A stretch of DNA of 64,000 nucleotides from Streptomyces antibioticus. Its GTDB lineage: Bacteria > Actinomycetota > Actinomycetes > Streptomycetales > Streptomycetaceae. This document shows, piece by piece, positions 1 to 7,564 of the stretch (position 1 is its first letter; each line of letters opens with the position of its first letter). Position numbers and translations under genes: made by a program. Location: NCBI RefSeq assembly GCF_001514065.1, contig NZ_KQ948429.1:434001-498000 (forward strand), written 5' to 3'. The notes below the pieces were generated by a model. It ran no database searches. It was not told the DNA's origin and worked only from the letters and a program-made list of their open reading frames with translations.

Positions 1-512
1 TACGGGTTGAAGCCGAACATCAGCTCGCCGAGCCCGATGACGTACTTGCCGACCGGCGGATGCACGACGTACGACGCGTCCGTCGGGATGGTCACCTTGC
101 TGCCGATGTCGAGGATGACGTCGTTGGCGTTCTTGTCCCAGGACACCTCGAAGCCGCGGTGGACGATCGCCCACGCGTCCTTGGCGTAGTACGTCTCGTC
201 GAATATCACCGCCTTGGGGCGGTCCAGGTGCCAGAACCGGATCCAGCCCGCGAGGAACGTGACGAGGATCGGTCCGCCCCACGCCGACCAGCCCACGAAG
301 TAGTCGGCCACCGGCTTGCGGATGCCGAGCGCCGCCCACATGCGCGGGTTGGGCCGGGTGTACGGCGGCACCAGCCGGTCCCGGACATCGCTTCTCGGCC
401 CGGCCGAGTAGCCGAAACGGCGCAGCCGCTGCTGCCAGGACGGCCGCTGGTCCTGCGGCGTCTGGTCCTGCCGGGTGTCCGTGGAGTCCATGGACGACGC
501 TGTACTGGTCAC
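1..512 (-). CDS. Protein O-mannosyltransferase (PMT family), N-terminal part
   Basis: This is the first ~170 residues of a dolichyl-phosphate-mannose--protein mannosyltransferase; the rest lies beyond the left edge. The enzyme is a polytopic membrane protein that transfers mannose from polyprenyl phosphate mannose to Ser/Thr of exported proteins. After a hydrophilic, Gln/Asp-rich leader of about 60 residues comes a first membrane segment (GPILVTFLAGWIRFWHL), then FDETYYAKDAW, the conserved Asp-Glu motif of the first extracytoplasmic loop of PMT/GT-C enzymes, and later HPPVGKYVIG. I chose the GTG at 512; it is divergent from rsmI with about 60 bases between the two starts. The neighbour order PMT/rsmI is typical of Streptomyces. 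The identification is secure at family level. Confidence 0.88.
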   Translation of the reverse strand, partial: MTSTASSMDSTDTRQDQTPQDQRPSWQQRLRRFGYSAGPRSDVRDRLVPPYTRPNPRMWAALGIRKPVADYFVGWSAWGGPILVTFLAGWIRFWHLDRPKAVIFDETYYAKDAWAIVHRGFEVSWDKNANDVILDIGSKVTIPTDASYVVHPPVGKYVIGLGELMFGFNP

Positions 513-574
513 CGCGCCATCGTAGGGAACACGTCTGTGGGAGTCCCGTGGATGGGCCCTGCGAGGATGGAAAC

Positions 575-1423
575 GTGACAGGAACCCTTGTTTTGGCAGG
601 CACCCCCATCGGCGACATCGCGGACGCCCCGCCCCGGCTGGCCGCGGAACTGGCCGCCGCGGACGTGGTCGCCGCCGAGGACACCCGACGGCTGCGGCGC
701 CTCACCCAGGCGCTCGGCGTCACCCCCAAGGGGCGTGTCGTGTCGTACTTCGAGGGCAACGAGGCGGCCCGCACGCCCGAGCTGGTCGAGGAACTCGTCG
801 GCGGCGCGCGCGTGCTGCTGGTGACGGACGCCGGCATGCCCTCGGTGTCGGACCCCGGCTACCGGCTGGTCGCGGCCTGCGTGGAGAAGGACGTCCGCGT
901 CACCGCCGTCCCCGGTCCGTCCGCCGTGCTGACCGCGCTCGCGCTGTCCGGGCTGCCCGTCGACCGGTTCTGCTTCGAGGGATTCCTGCCCAGGAAGGCG
1001 GGGGAGCGGCTGTCGCGGCTGCGGGAGGTCGCCGAGGAGCGGCGCACCCTCGTCTACTTCGAGGCCCCGCACCGGCTCGACGACACCCTCGCCGCGATGG
1101 CCTCCGTCTTCGGCGAGGAGCGGCGGGCGGCCGTCTGCCGCGAGCTGACGAAGACGTACGAGGAGGTCAAGCGCGGTCCGCTGGGGGAGCTGGCGGTGTG
1201 GGCCGCGGAGGGCGTGCGCGGGGAGATCACCGTCGTCGTGGAGGGGGCGCCCGAGAGGGGCGCGCAGGACGTGAGCGCGGAGGAGCTCGTGCGCCGGGTG
1301 CGCGTGCGCGAGGAGGCCGGCGAGCGCCGCAAGGAGGCGATCGCGGCGGTGGCGGTGGAGGCCGGACTGCCCAAGCGGGAGGTGTTCGACGCGGTCGTCG
1401 CGGCGAAGAACGCGGGTGCGTGA
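575..1423 (+). CDS. rsmI: 16S rRNA (cytidine(1402)-2'-O)-methyltransferase RsmI
   Basis: RsmI uses S-adenosylmethionine to 2'-O-methylate C1402 in the decoding centre of 16S rRNA. The 282-residue product starts MTGTLVLAGTPIGDIAD and carries the family landmarks AAEDTRRLRRL, VTDAGMPSVSDPGYRLV, VPGPSAVLTALALSGLP, FEGFLPRK, YFEAPHRLDDTL and CRELTKTYEEV, in the order expected for this tetrapyrrole-methylase-fold enzyme. The open frame extends to a GTG at 548, but GAGGATGG lies about six bases before the GTG at 575 and the family begins here, so 575 is preferred. A weak bulged hairpin follows the stop at about 1435-1456. Confidence 0.95.
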   Translation: MTGTLVLAGTPIGDIADAPPRLAAELAAADVVAAEDTRRLRRLTQALGVTPKGRVVSYFEGNEAARTPELVEELVGGARVLLVTDAGMPSVSDPGYRLVAACVEKDVRVTAVPGPSAVLTALALSGLPVDRFCFEGFLPRKAGERLSRLREVAEERRTLVYFEAPHRLDDTLAAMASVFGEERRAAVCRELTKTYEEVKRGPLGELAVWAAEGVRGEITVVVEGAPERGAQDVSAEELVRRVRVREEAGERRKEAIAAVAVEAGLPKREVFDAVVAAKNAGA

Positions 1424-1659
1424 CAGCGCGGGCGTATGCCCTCTGAGCAGGGCGCATGTCGTTTGAGCGAGCGCCCCACGGGCGGGTAAAGGGCGGCGGT
1501 CGAAAGCAAAGCCCAGCCCCCTCCGGCAGGGCCGTTTTGGCAAGGAAGGTCCAAATCGGATCCAACAGTCGACAGGGCTGGTGCATTCGCGGCGGCGGAA
1601 GCGTCCACTGGTCGAAGGGACGCACCCGTCCCGGTGTCCAGCGGACCAGAGGAGCTGGC

Positions 1660-2079
1660 ATGAGCGAGATCGCAGGGCAGACCGCCGCACTGCGCAGTGG
1701 CGCCACCGCCGTCGTCCACGAGTCGTACTCCTTCGCCTGCATGCGCTGCGGGCACGGCTGGGAGCAGTCGTACGAGATAGAGCACCACACCGACGCCGAC
1801 GGCCACCAGTTCGTCATCTACGTCGCCAACCAGCAGGTCGTGCCGTCGCCCCTGTCCCGGCCCACGTGCCAGAACTGCGACGGCCACGTCGTGCGCATCA
1901 TGCGGCCGGGCCAGGTGTCCTCGGTGCGCGACGCGGCGCACCGGCAGCAGCACCGGGCGCCGCAGGCCGGCCCCGTGGAGGTGCCGGAGGTCCCCGAGGT
2001 GCCCGCGCAGGCCAAGGAGCGCCACCACTGGCAGCTGTCCGATCTCCTGCACCCGTTCCACCACCGCAAGGCGAGCTGA
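1660..2079 (+). CDS. Conserved hypothetical protein with two CxxC pairs
   Basis: This 139-residue cytoplasmic protein is not tied to a known function. It contains CMRCGHGW near residue 29 and CQNCDGH near residue 73, two CxxC pairs about 45 residues apart that could bind one zinc ion as a split zinc ribbon. The C-terminus is rich in His and Glu/Val/Pro repeats (VPEVPEVPAQ) and ends LLHPFHHRKAS. The open frame extends upstream to 1456, but the ATG at 1660 is preceded by an AGGAG Shine-Dalgarno at the right distance. It sits between rsmI and tatD, a position in which I recall a similar gene in other Streptomyces. Zinc binding is inference. Confidence 0.75.
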   Translation: MSEIAGQTAALRSGATAVVHESYSFACMRCGHGWEQSYEIEHHTDADGHQFVIYVANQQVVPSPLSRPTCQNCDGHVVRIMRPGQVSSVRDAAHRQQHRAPQAGPVEVPEVPEVPAQAKERHHWQLSDLLHPFHHRKAS

Positions 2080-2124
2080 GCTCCGCCGGTCCGGGCGGGC
2101 ATGCCCCTTTCGTAGGATCGGGGC

Positions 2125-3015
2125 ATGCCTTCGAATTCCACCGACGCTTCCGGCAAGAACGCCGCGCCGCCGCTCCCGGAGCCCCTCCGGGTCCCCGTGG
2201 CCGACTCCCACACCCACCTCGACATGCAGTCCGGGACGGTGGAGGAGGCGCTCGCGAAGGCCGCGTCGGTGGGCGTGACCACGGTGGTGCAGGTCGGCTG
2301 CGACATCAAGGGCTCGAGGTGGGCCGCGAAGACGGCGGCCGCCTTCGAGAGCGTTCATGCGACCGTCGCCCTGCACCCCAACGAGGCGCCGCGCATCGTG
2401 CACGGCGACCCCGACGGCTGGTCCCGGCAGGGCGCGCGCCGGCCGGGGGGCGCGCAGGCGCTCGACGAGGCGCTCGCCGAGATCGACCGGCTCGCGGCGC
2501 TGCCCCAGGTCAAGGGCGTCGGCGAGACCGGCCTCGACTACTTCCGCACCGGCCCCGAGGGCAAGGAGGCGCAGGAGCGCTCCTTCCGCGCCCACATCGA
2601 GATCGCCAAGCGGCACGGCAAGGCCCTCGTCATCCACGACCGCGACGCCCACGAGGACGTCCTGCGCGTGCTGAAGGAGGAGGGCGCGCCGGAGCGGACG
2701 GTGTTCCACTGCTACTCCGGGGACGCGGAGATGGCGGAGGTGTGCGCGCGCGAGGGCTACTTCATGTCCTTCGCCGGCAACGTCACCTTCAAGAACGCCC
2801 AGAATCTGCGGGACGCGGTGGCGGTGGCCCCGCTGGAGTTGCTCCTGGTCGAGACCGACGCGCCGTTCCTGACGCCGGTGCCGTACCGCGGACGGCCCAA
2901 CGCGCCCTACCTGATTCCGGTCACGGTGCGCGCGCTGGCCGCGGTGCGCGGCATCGACGAGGACGCCCTGGCCACGGCCCTCGGCGCCAACACGGCACGC
3001 GCGTTCGGCTACTGA
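2125..3015 (+). CDS. tatD: TatD family metal-dependent DNase/hydrolase
   Basis: TatD proteins are TIM-barrel, divalent-metal-dependent hydrolases with 3'-5' exonuclease activity on DNA. The 296-residue product shows the metal-ligand motifs in order: ADSHTHLDM (about residue 26), GVGETGLDYF (about residue 132), VIHDRDAHEDV, VFHCYSGD, and VETDAPFLTPVPYRG near the C-terminus. The insert GDPDGWSRQGARRPGGAQ before the central Glu is common in actinobacterial members. The ATG at 2125 is the family start. Order tatD-rpfB-rsmA-ispE matches the mycobacterial Rv1008-Rv1011 cluster. Physiological role in Streptomyces is unproven; DNA repair or fragment clearance is most likely. Confidence 0.92.
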   Translation: MPSNSTDASGKNAAPPLPEPLRVPVADSHTHLDMQSGTVEEALAKAASVGVTTVVQVGCDIKGSRWAAKTAAAFESVHATVALHPNEAPRIVHGDPDGWSRQGARRPGGAQALDEALAEIDRLAALPQVKGVGETGLDYFRTGPEGKEAQERSFRAHIEIAKRHGKALVIHDRDAHEDVLRVLKEEGAPERTVFHCYSGDAEMAEVCAREGYFMSFAGNVTFKNAQNLRDAVAVAPLELLLVETDAPFLTPVPYRGRPNAPYLIPVTVRALAAVRGIDEDALATALGANTARAFGY

Positions 3016-3102
3016 ACACCACGCTGAGTACTCGCGTCGCTTTGGAGAGTGACGGCCGCTCCGCTAGGTTCTGGGTCTCTCTGGACCCTGGAGCGTGTCG
3101 GC

Positions 3103-4470
3103 GTGAGCAACTCCCAGTACCAGACGTACGAGCCGTACGGCGCGGCCTACGACCCGCACAGCGCGGAGACGCTGGCGTACGGCGTGCAGACGGCGCCGAC
3201 GCCGCCGATGCCGGTCGCGTACGAGGACACGGTGACGGTCGCGTACGCGGACACGTACCGGCCCGCCTACGACCTGCCCGGCGCACCCGCGCCCGCGGCG
3301 GCGCCCGAGCCCGGCTCGCGCGCCGGGGCGAGTCGGCGGGCCGCGCGCCGGCGGAAGATGCGGGGCGCCGAGCGCGCGGACAGCACCATGCGCCGCCTGC
3401 TGCCGCAGGCCCTGGTCGTCGCGTTCCTCGCGGGCGGGACCACCGCCTTCGTCGCCAAGGACAAGGCGATCGAGCTGAACGTCGACGGCAAGCCGCGCAC
3501 CCTGCACACCTTCGCGGACGACGTGACCGAGCTGCTCGCCGAGGAAGGCGTCGACGTGGGGGCGCACGACGTGGTCGCGCCCGCCCCCGGGACGGCGCTC
3601 AGCAGCGGCGACGAGATCGCCGTGCACTACGGGCGCCCCGTCCGCCTCACGATCGACGGGCAGCGGCGCGAGGTGTGGACGACGGCGCACACGGTGGAGG
3701 GGGCGCTCAAACAGTTCGGGGTGCGCGCGGAGGGCGCGTATCTGTCGATGGCGCGCTCCCAGCGCATCGGGCGCGAGGGGCTCGCGCTGGACGTGCGCAC
3801 CGAGCGCGCGGTCACCGTCATGGCGGACGGGCGGTCCCGGACCGTGCGCACCAACGCGGCGACCGTCCGGGAGGTGATCGAGGAGGCCGGGATCACGCTG
3901 CGCGGGCAGGACACCACGTCGGTGGCGCCGGGGAGCTTCCCGCGCGACGGGCAGACGGTGACCGTGCTGCGGATCACCGGCAGCAAGGAGGTCCGCGAGG
4001 AGACGATCCCGTTCCGGGTCGAGCGCCGTGAGGACGCCTCGCTGTTCAAGGGGACGGAGGTCGTCGAGCAGGCCGGCCGGGAAGGGGTGCGGCAGGTCAC
4101 GTACTCCCTGCGCACCGTCAACGGCGTCAAGCAGAAGCCGCGGCGGATCGGGACCGAGGTGGTGCGCGAGCCGCGGGCGCAGGTGGTGAAGGTGGGGACC
4201 AAGCCGCTGCCGACGTCCGTGCAGGGTGCGGACGGGCTGAACTGGCAGGGCCTCGCGGCGTGCGAGTCCGGCGGCCGGCCGAGCGCGGTGGACCCCTCGG
4301 GGACGTACGGCGGGCTGTACCAGTTCGACACCCGCACCTGGCAGAGCCTCGGCGGCAGCGGCCGCCCCCAGGACGCCCCGGCGGCGGAACAGACGTTCCG
4401 GGCGAAGAAGCTGTACGTACGGCGGGGAGCGAGCCCCTGGCCGCACTGCGGGCGGCGACTGCACGGCTGA
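3103..4470 (+). CDS. rpfB: Resuscitation-promoting factor, RpfB architecture
   Basis: This 455-residue secreted or membrane-anchored muralytic enzyme cleaves peptidoglycan and promotes outgrowth from dormancy or spores. From the GTG at 3103 there is a 107-residue Tyr/Pro-rich, then Arg-rich, cytoplasmic leader, one membrane segment ([20 protein letters not shown], about residues 108-127), three DUF348 repeats (first beginning [18 protein letters not shown]), a G5 domain, and a C-terminal transglycosylase-like RPF domain with the catalytic Glu in LAACESGGR and the YGGLYQF and WPHCG hallmarks. The long N-terminal leader is unusual next to mycobacterial RpfB. The open frame reaches 3049, but GGAG precedes 3103. 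Streptomyces carry several Rpf paralogues; I recall this one as rpfE in S. coelicolor. Confidence 0.9.
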   Translation: MSNSQYQTYEPYGAAYDPHSAETLAYGVQTAPTPPMPVAYEDTVTVAYADTYRPAYDLPGAPAPAAAPEPGSRAGASRRAARRRKMRGAERADSTMRRLLPQALVVAFLAGGTTAFVAKDKAIELNVDGKPRTLHTFADDVTELLAEEGVDVGAHDVVAPAPGTALSSGDEIAVHYGRPVRLTIDGQRREVWTTAHTVEGALKQFGVRAEGAYLSMARSQRIGREGLALDVRTERAVTVMADGRSRTVRTNAATVREVIEEAGITLRGQDTTSVAPGSFPRDGQTVTVLRITGSKEVREETIPFRVERREDASLFKGTEVVEQAGREGVRQVTYSLRTVNGVKQKPRRIGTEVVREPRAQVVKVGTKPLPTSVQGADGLNWQGLAACESGGRPSAVDPSGTYGGLYQFDTRTWQSLGGSGRPQDAPAAEQTFRAKKLYVRRGASPWPHCGRRLHG

Positions 4471-4534
4471 CGGCCGGTGTCGGCGACACAGATCTGTGGC
4501 GGAACCGGCGGAGCCGCCCCCGTACCCTTGTCCC

Positions 4535-5503
4535 GTGACCAGCAGCCCCACCCCCGACGCCCTCCTCGGCCCCGCCGACATCCGTGAGCTCGCGGATGTT
4601 CTCGGTGTGCGGCCGACCAAGCAGCGCGGACAGAACTTCGTCATCGACGCGAACACGGTCCGCCGGATCGTCCGCACCGCCGACGTACGGCCGGACGACG
4701 TGGTCGTGGAGGTCGGGCCGGGGCTCGGGTCGCTCACGCTCGCGCTGCTGGAGGTCGCCGAGCGCGTCACGGCCGTCGAGATCGACGCCGTACTCGCGTC
4801 CGCCCTGCCCGCCACCATCGCCGCGCGCATGCCGCAGCGGGCCGAGCGGTTCGCGCTGGTGCACTCCGACGCCATGCACGTCGAGGAGCTGCCGGGGCCG
4901 CCGCCGACCGCGCTCGTCGCGAACCTGCCGTACAACGTCGCCGTGCCCGTGCTGCTGCACATGCTCGACACCTTCCCGAGCATCGAGCGCACCCTCGTGA
5001 TGGTGCAGGCCGAGGTCGCCGACCGGCTCGCCGCCGGGCCCGGCTCCCGGGTCTACGGCGTGCCGTCCGTGAAGGCCAACTGGTACGCCGAGGTCAAGCG
5101 GGCCGGCTCCATCGGGCGCAACGTCTTCTGGCCCGCGCCCAACGTCGACAGCGGGCTCGTGTCGCTGGTGCGGCGGGCCGAGCCGATCAGGACCAGCGCC
5201 TCCAAGCGTGAGGTGTTCGCCGTCGTGGACGCCGCGTTCGCGCAGCGCCGCAAGACCCTGCGGGCCGCGCTGGCCGGCTGGGCGGGGTCCGCGGCCGCCG
5301 CGGAGGCCGCCCTCGTCGCCGCCGGGGTCTCGCCGCAGGCCCGCGGGGAGTCGCTGACGGTGGAGGAGTTCGCCCGGATCGCGGAGAACAAGCAGGAGCC
5401 GAAGCCGGAGCCGGAGCCGGAGAACAGGCCGAAGCCGGAGAACACGCAGGAACCGAAGCAGGAGCCGGAGAACACGCAGGAGCAGGAGCAGGAGCAGCAG
5501 TGA
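4535..5503 (+). CDS. rsmA: 16S rRNA dimethyladenosine transferase KsgA/RsmA
   Basis: RsmA dimethylates A1518 and A1519 in helix 45 of 16S rRNA, a late step of 30S assembly. The 322-residue protein has [13 protein letters not shown], the SAM-binding [17 protein letters not shown], an acidic loop after it, [15 protein letters not shown] (the NLPY catalytic motif), and [12 protein letters not shown]. Residues from about 287 onward form a charged tail made of Glu/Pro/Lys/Gln repeats (for example [16 protein letters not shown]) that is absent from the standard family. The GTG at 4535 is preferred over the one at 4496 because the family begins about 30 residues before KQRGQ. The stop overlaps the ispE start by four bases (GTGA), so the two are translationally coupled. 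Confidence 0.94.
   Translation: MTSSPTPDALLGPADIRELADVLGVRPTKQRGQNFVIDANTVRRIVRTADVRPDDVVVEVGPGLGSLTLALLEVAERVTAVEIDAVLASALPATIAARMPQRAERFALVHSDAMHVEELPGPPPTALVANLPYNVAVPVLLHMLDTFPSIERTLVMVQAEVADRLAAGPGSRVYGVPSVKANWYAEVKRAGSIGRNVFWPAPNVDSGLVSLVRRAEPIRTSASKREVFAVVDAAFAQRRKTLRAALAGWAGSAAAAEAALVAAGVSPQARGESLTVEEFARIAENKQEPKPEPEPENRPKPENTQEPKQEPENTQEQEQEQQ
5392..5500 (+). repeat. GC-rich repeats encoding the Glu/Pro/Gln tail of RsmA
   Basis: Short imperfect direct repeats built on CAGGAGCCGAAG and GCCGGAGCCGGAG-like units end in a run of CAGGAG/CAGCAG codons. They encode a low-complexity acidic tail of about 37 residues after the folded methyltransferase. The purine-rich, codon-periodic sequence looks like slippage expansion. 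Confidence 0.8.
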
Positions 5504-6402
5504 GCGTCACCGTCCGCGTTCCCGCCAAGGTCAACGTCCAGCTCGCCGTCGGCGCCGCGCGTCCCGACGGGTTCCACGACCTCGCCAACGTCTTCCTCGC
5601 CGTCGGCCTGTACGACGAGGTCACGGTCACGCCCGCCGCCGAGCTGAGCGTCACCTGCGAGGGCCCGGACGCCGCCCTCGTCCCCCTCGACCGGACGAAC
5701 CTCGCCGCGCGGGCCGCGCTGCTGCTCGCCGAGCGCCGCGGCATCGAGCCCGCGGTCCACCTCCACATCGCCAAGGACATCCCCGTCGCCGGCGGCATGG
5801 CCGGGGGCAGCGCGGACGGCGCCGGTGCGCTGCTCGCCTGCGACGCGCTGTGGGGCACGAACGCCTCCCGTGAGGAACTCCTCGACATCTGCGCCGAGTT
5901 GGGCAGCGACGTGCCGTTCAGCCTGGTCGGCGGGGCGGCGCTCGGGACCGGGCGGGGGGAGAAGCTGACCGCGCTCGACGTCGGCGGGACCTTCCACTGG
6001 GTGTTCGCGATGGCCGAGCGCGGGCTGTCCACCCCGGCGGTCTTCCGCGAGTTCGACCGGCTCACGGAGCACACGGACGTGCCCGAGCCCGTCGCCTCCG
6101 AGCCGCTGCTCGACGCGCTCGCCGCGGGCGACCCGGACGCGCTCGCCGCCGCGGTCTCCAACGACCTCCAGCCCGCGGCCCTTTCCCTCTTCCCGGAGCT
6201 CGCCGACACCCTCGCCGCGGGCCGTACCGCCGGTGCGCTCGCCGCGCTGGTGTCGGGGTCGGGGCCGACGACGGCGTTCCTCGCGCGCGATCCGCGGTCC
6301 GCGGCGAAGGTGGCCGAGGCGCTGCGCGCGTCCGGTACGTGCCGTTCTGTGCGGGCGGCGTCGGGACCCGCACCGGGGGCGACCGTGGTGGCCGGAAACT
6401 GA
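5500..6402 (+). CDS. ispE: 4-diphosphocytidyl-2-C-methyl-D-erythritol kinase
   Basis: IspE is the GHMP kinase of the MEP (non-mevalonate) isoprenoid pathway; it phosphorylates CDP-methylerythritol with ATP. The 300-residue product begins [18 protein letters not shown] (substrate-binding Lys) and has the ATP loop [18 protein letters not shown], the [19 protein letters not shown] segment, and the third GHMP motif [13 protein letters not shown]. The GTG start lies inside the end of rsmA (GTGA overlap). The same pairing occurs in mycobacteria. Product precursors feed undecaprenyl phosphate, linking this gene functionally to the nearby wall enzymes and mannosyltransferase. Confidence 0.95.
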   Translation: MSVTVRVPAKVNVQLAVGAARPDGFHDLANVFLAVGLYDEVTVTPAAELSVTCEGPDAALVPLDRTNLAARAALLLAERRGIEPAVHLHIAKDIPVAGGMAGGSADGAGALLACDALWGTNASREELLDICAELGSDVPFSLVGGAALGTGRGEKLTALDVGGTFHWVFAMAERGLSTPAVFREFDRLTEHTDVPEPVASEPLLDALAAGDPDALAAAVSNDLQPAALSLFPELADTLAAGRTAGALAALVSGSGPTTAFLARDPRSAAKVAEALRASGTCRSVRAASGPAPGATVVAGN

Positions 6403-6463
6403 CCTCCGGTCAAAGCCTCCCGAGGATCCCCCGAACCTCCTCAGACCCTTCACCGTCTCGTAG

Positions 6464-6487
6464 TTGACTGCATAAACATGCAGGTCA
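6464..6487 (+). promoter_or_regulatory. Candidate promoter/operator upstream of the MHYT gene
   Basis: In the AT-richer gap after ispE, TTGACT (6464-6469) overlaps the perfect inverted repeat CTGCAT-AAAC-ATGCAG (6468-6483). The arrangement suggests a -35 element covered by an operator. The core resembles actinobacterial ARG-box-like palindromes (TGCATAnnnATGCA), but one site without a second box is weak evidence for ArgR. Confidence 0.35.
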
Positions 6488-6636
6488 GATGTTAGCTACG
6501 CCACAATACTTTAATGTTCACCAATGCGTTCCATGGTCCTTTTTCGCACCCTCTGACCCACGGAAACGGCTGACATGATTCGGCCAACTCCGGTCCCCCT
6601 CACCGGTGGTACTTCGTGGCGAAAGGAAGTCCCCCC

Positions 6637-7416
6637 ATGGGCCACATGAATCACTTCAGTGCCGGCTGGGTCACCCCCGTTCTCTCCTATGTGATGGCGT
6701 GCGTCGGATCGGCGCTCGGGCTGCGCTGCACCGTCAGGGCGCTCGAAGCGGACGGCACCTCGAAACGGAACTGGCTGACGCTCGCCTCCGTCGCCATCGG
6801 CTCCGGCATCTGGACCATGCACTTCGTCGCCATGCTCGGCTTCAGCGTCGAGGGCACGCCGATCCGCTACGACATCCCGCTCACCGTCCTCAGCCTGCTG
6901 ATGTCCATCGGCGTGGTCGCGGCCGGCGTCTTCACCGCCGGGTACGGCAAGTCCCGTGTCGCCTCGGTGGCGTTCGGCGGTCTCGGCACGGGAGTGGGCG
7001 TGGCCGCGATGCACTACACCGGCATGGCCGCGCTCCACCTGCACGGCCAGGTCGACTACGACCCCGCGCTCGTCATCGCCTCCATCGCGATCGCGGTCGT
7101 CGCGGCGACCGCGGCGCTCACGCTGACGCTGGTCGTGCGGGGCGGGGTGCTGGCGGTGGTCGCCGCACTGGTCATGGGGCTCGCGGTGAGCAGCATGCAC
7201 TACACGGCGATGTACGCGGTGAGCATTCAAATGGCGCCCAGCAGCGCGGGGTTGGCCGGCGCCACGCCGACCGAGTTCATCTTCCCGCTGGCCGTGGTGC
7301 TGGGGTCGTTCCTGTTCCTCGCCGCCGCGTATGTGGCGTTGTCGCCGACCGGGAAGCGGCATGAATCTGCTGTTGCCGCGGAGATTCTTCGTGAGGTCGA
7401 GCTGGCCACTGCGTAG
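6637..7416 (+). CDS. MHYT-domain integral membrane sensor protein
   Basis: This 259-residue, seven-helix membrane protein has three copies of the MHYT signature: WTMHFVAMLGF (about residue 60), AMHYTGMAAL (about 128) and SMHYTAMYAV (about 187). The conserved Met/His residues near the outer face are proposed to bind copper and sense O2, CO or NO. Unlike many bacterial MHYT proteins it has no fused GGDEF, EAL or kinase domain, so it must signal through another protein or act alone. I took the ATG at 6637 because GAAAGGAAG precedes it; an upstream GTG exists at 6616. The following sensor-kinase gene on the same strand is a possible partner. Confidence 0.87.
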   Translation: MGHMNHFSAGWVTPVLSYVMACVGSALGLRCTVRALEADGTSKRNWLTLASVAIGSGIWTMHFVAMLGFSVEGTPIRYDIPLTVLSLLMSIGVVAAGVFTAGYGKSRVASVAFGGLGTGVGVAAMHYTGMAALHLHGQVDYDPALVIASIAIAVVAATAALTLTLVVRGGVLAVVAALVMGLAVSSMHYTAMYAVSIQMAPSSAGLAGATPTEFIFPLAVVLGSFLFLAAAYVALSPTGKRHESAVAAEILREVELATA

Positions 7417-7452
7417 GTGCGCCTACTGATCTGCCGCGCCATGAGGTGTGGC

Positions 7453-7530
7453 GTGTGCGGGTTCGTTGTGGCTGGTCGCGCCCGCGCGGCGGAGCCGCAC
7501 ATCGGCACAGCCCCGCGCCCCTTCAGGGCG
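7453..7530. repeat. Streptomyces-type dispersed intergenic repeat, full copy
   Basis: The segment with GTTCGTTGTGGCTGGTCGCG, then GCGGCGGAGCCGCAC and GGCACAGCCCCGCGCCCC, matches a dispersed repeat that I recall from many Streptomyces intergenic regions. GCGGC-GGA-GCCGC forms a small hairpin. A shorter second copy is at 10891-10921. It lies between the MHYT and kinase genes and runs into the out-of-frame upstream extension of the kinase. Confidence 0.6.
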
Positions 7531-7564
7531 TCATCGCACCCGAACCACCAAACCGAGGTCCCCC

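Noticed and set aside
3016-3102. A c-di-AMP (ydaO-type) riboswitch before rpfB, as known for some Streptomyces rpf genes.
   Set aside because: The gap after tatD is only 87 bases, too short for that riboswitch, and no matching conserved core is visible.
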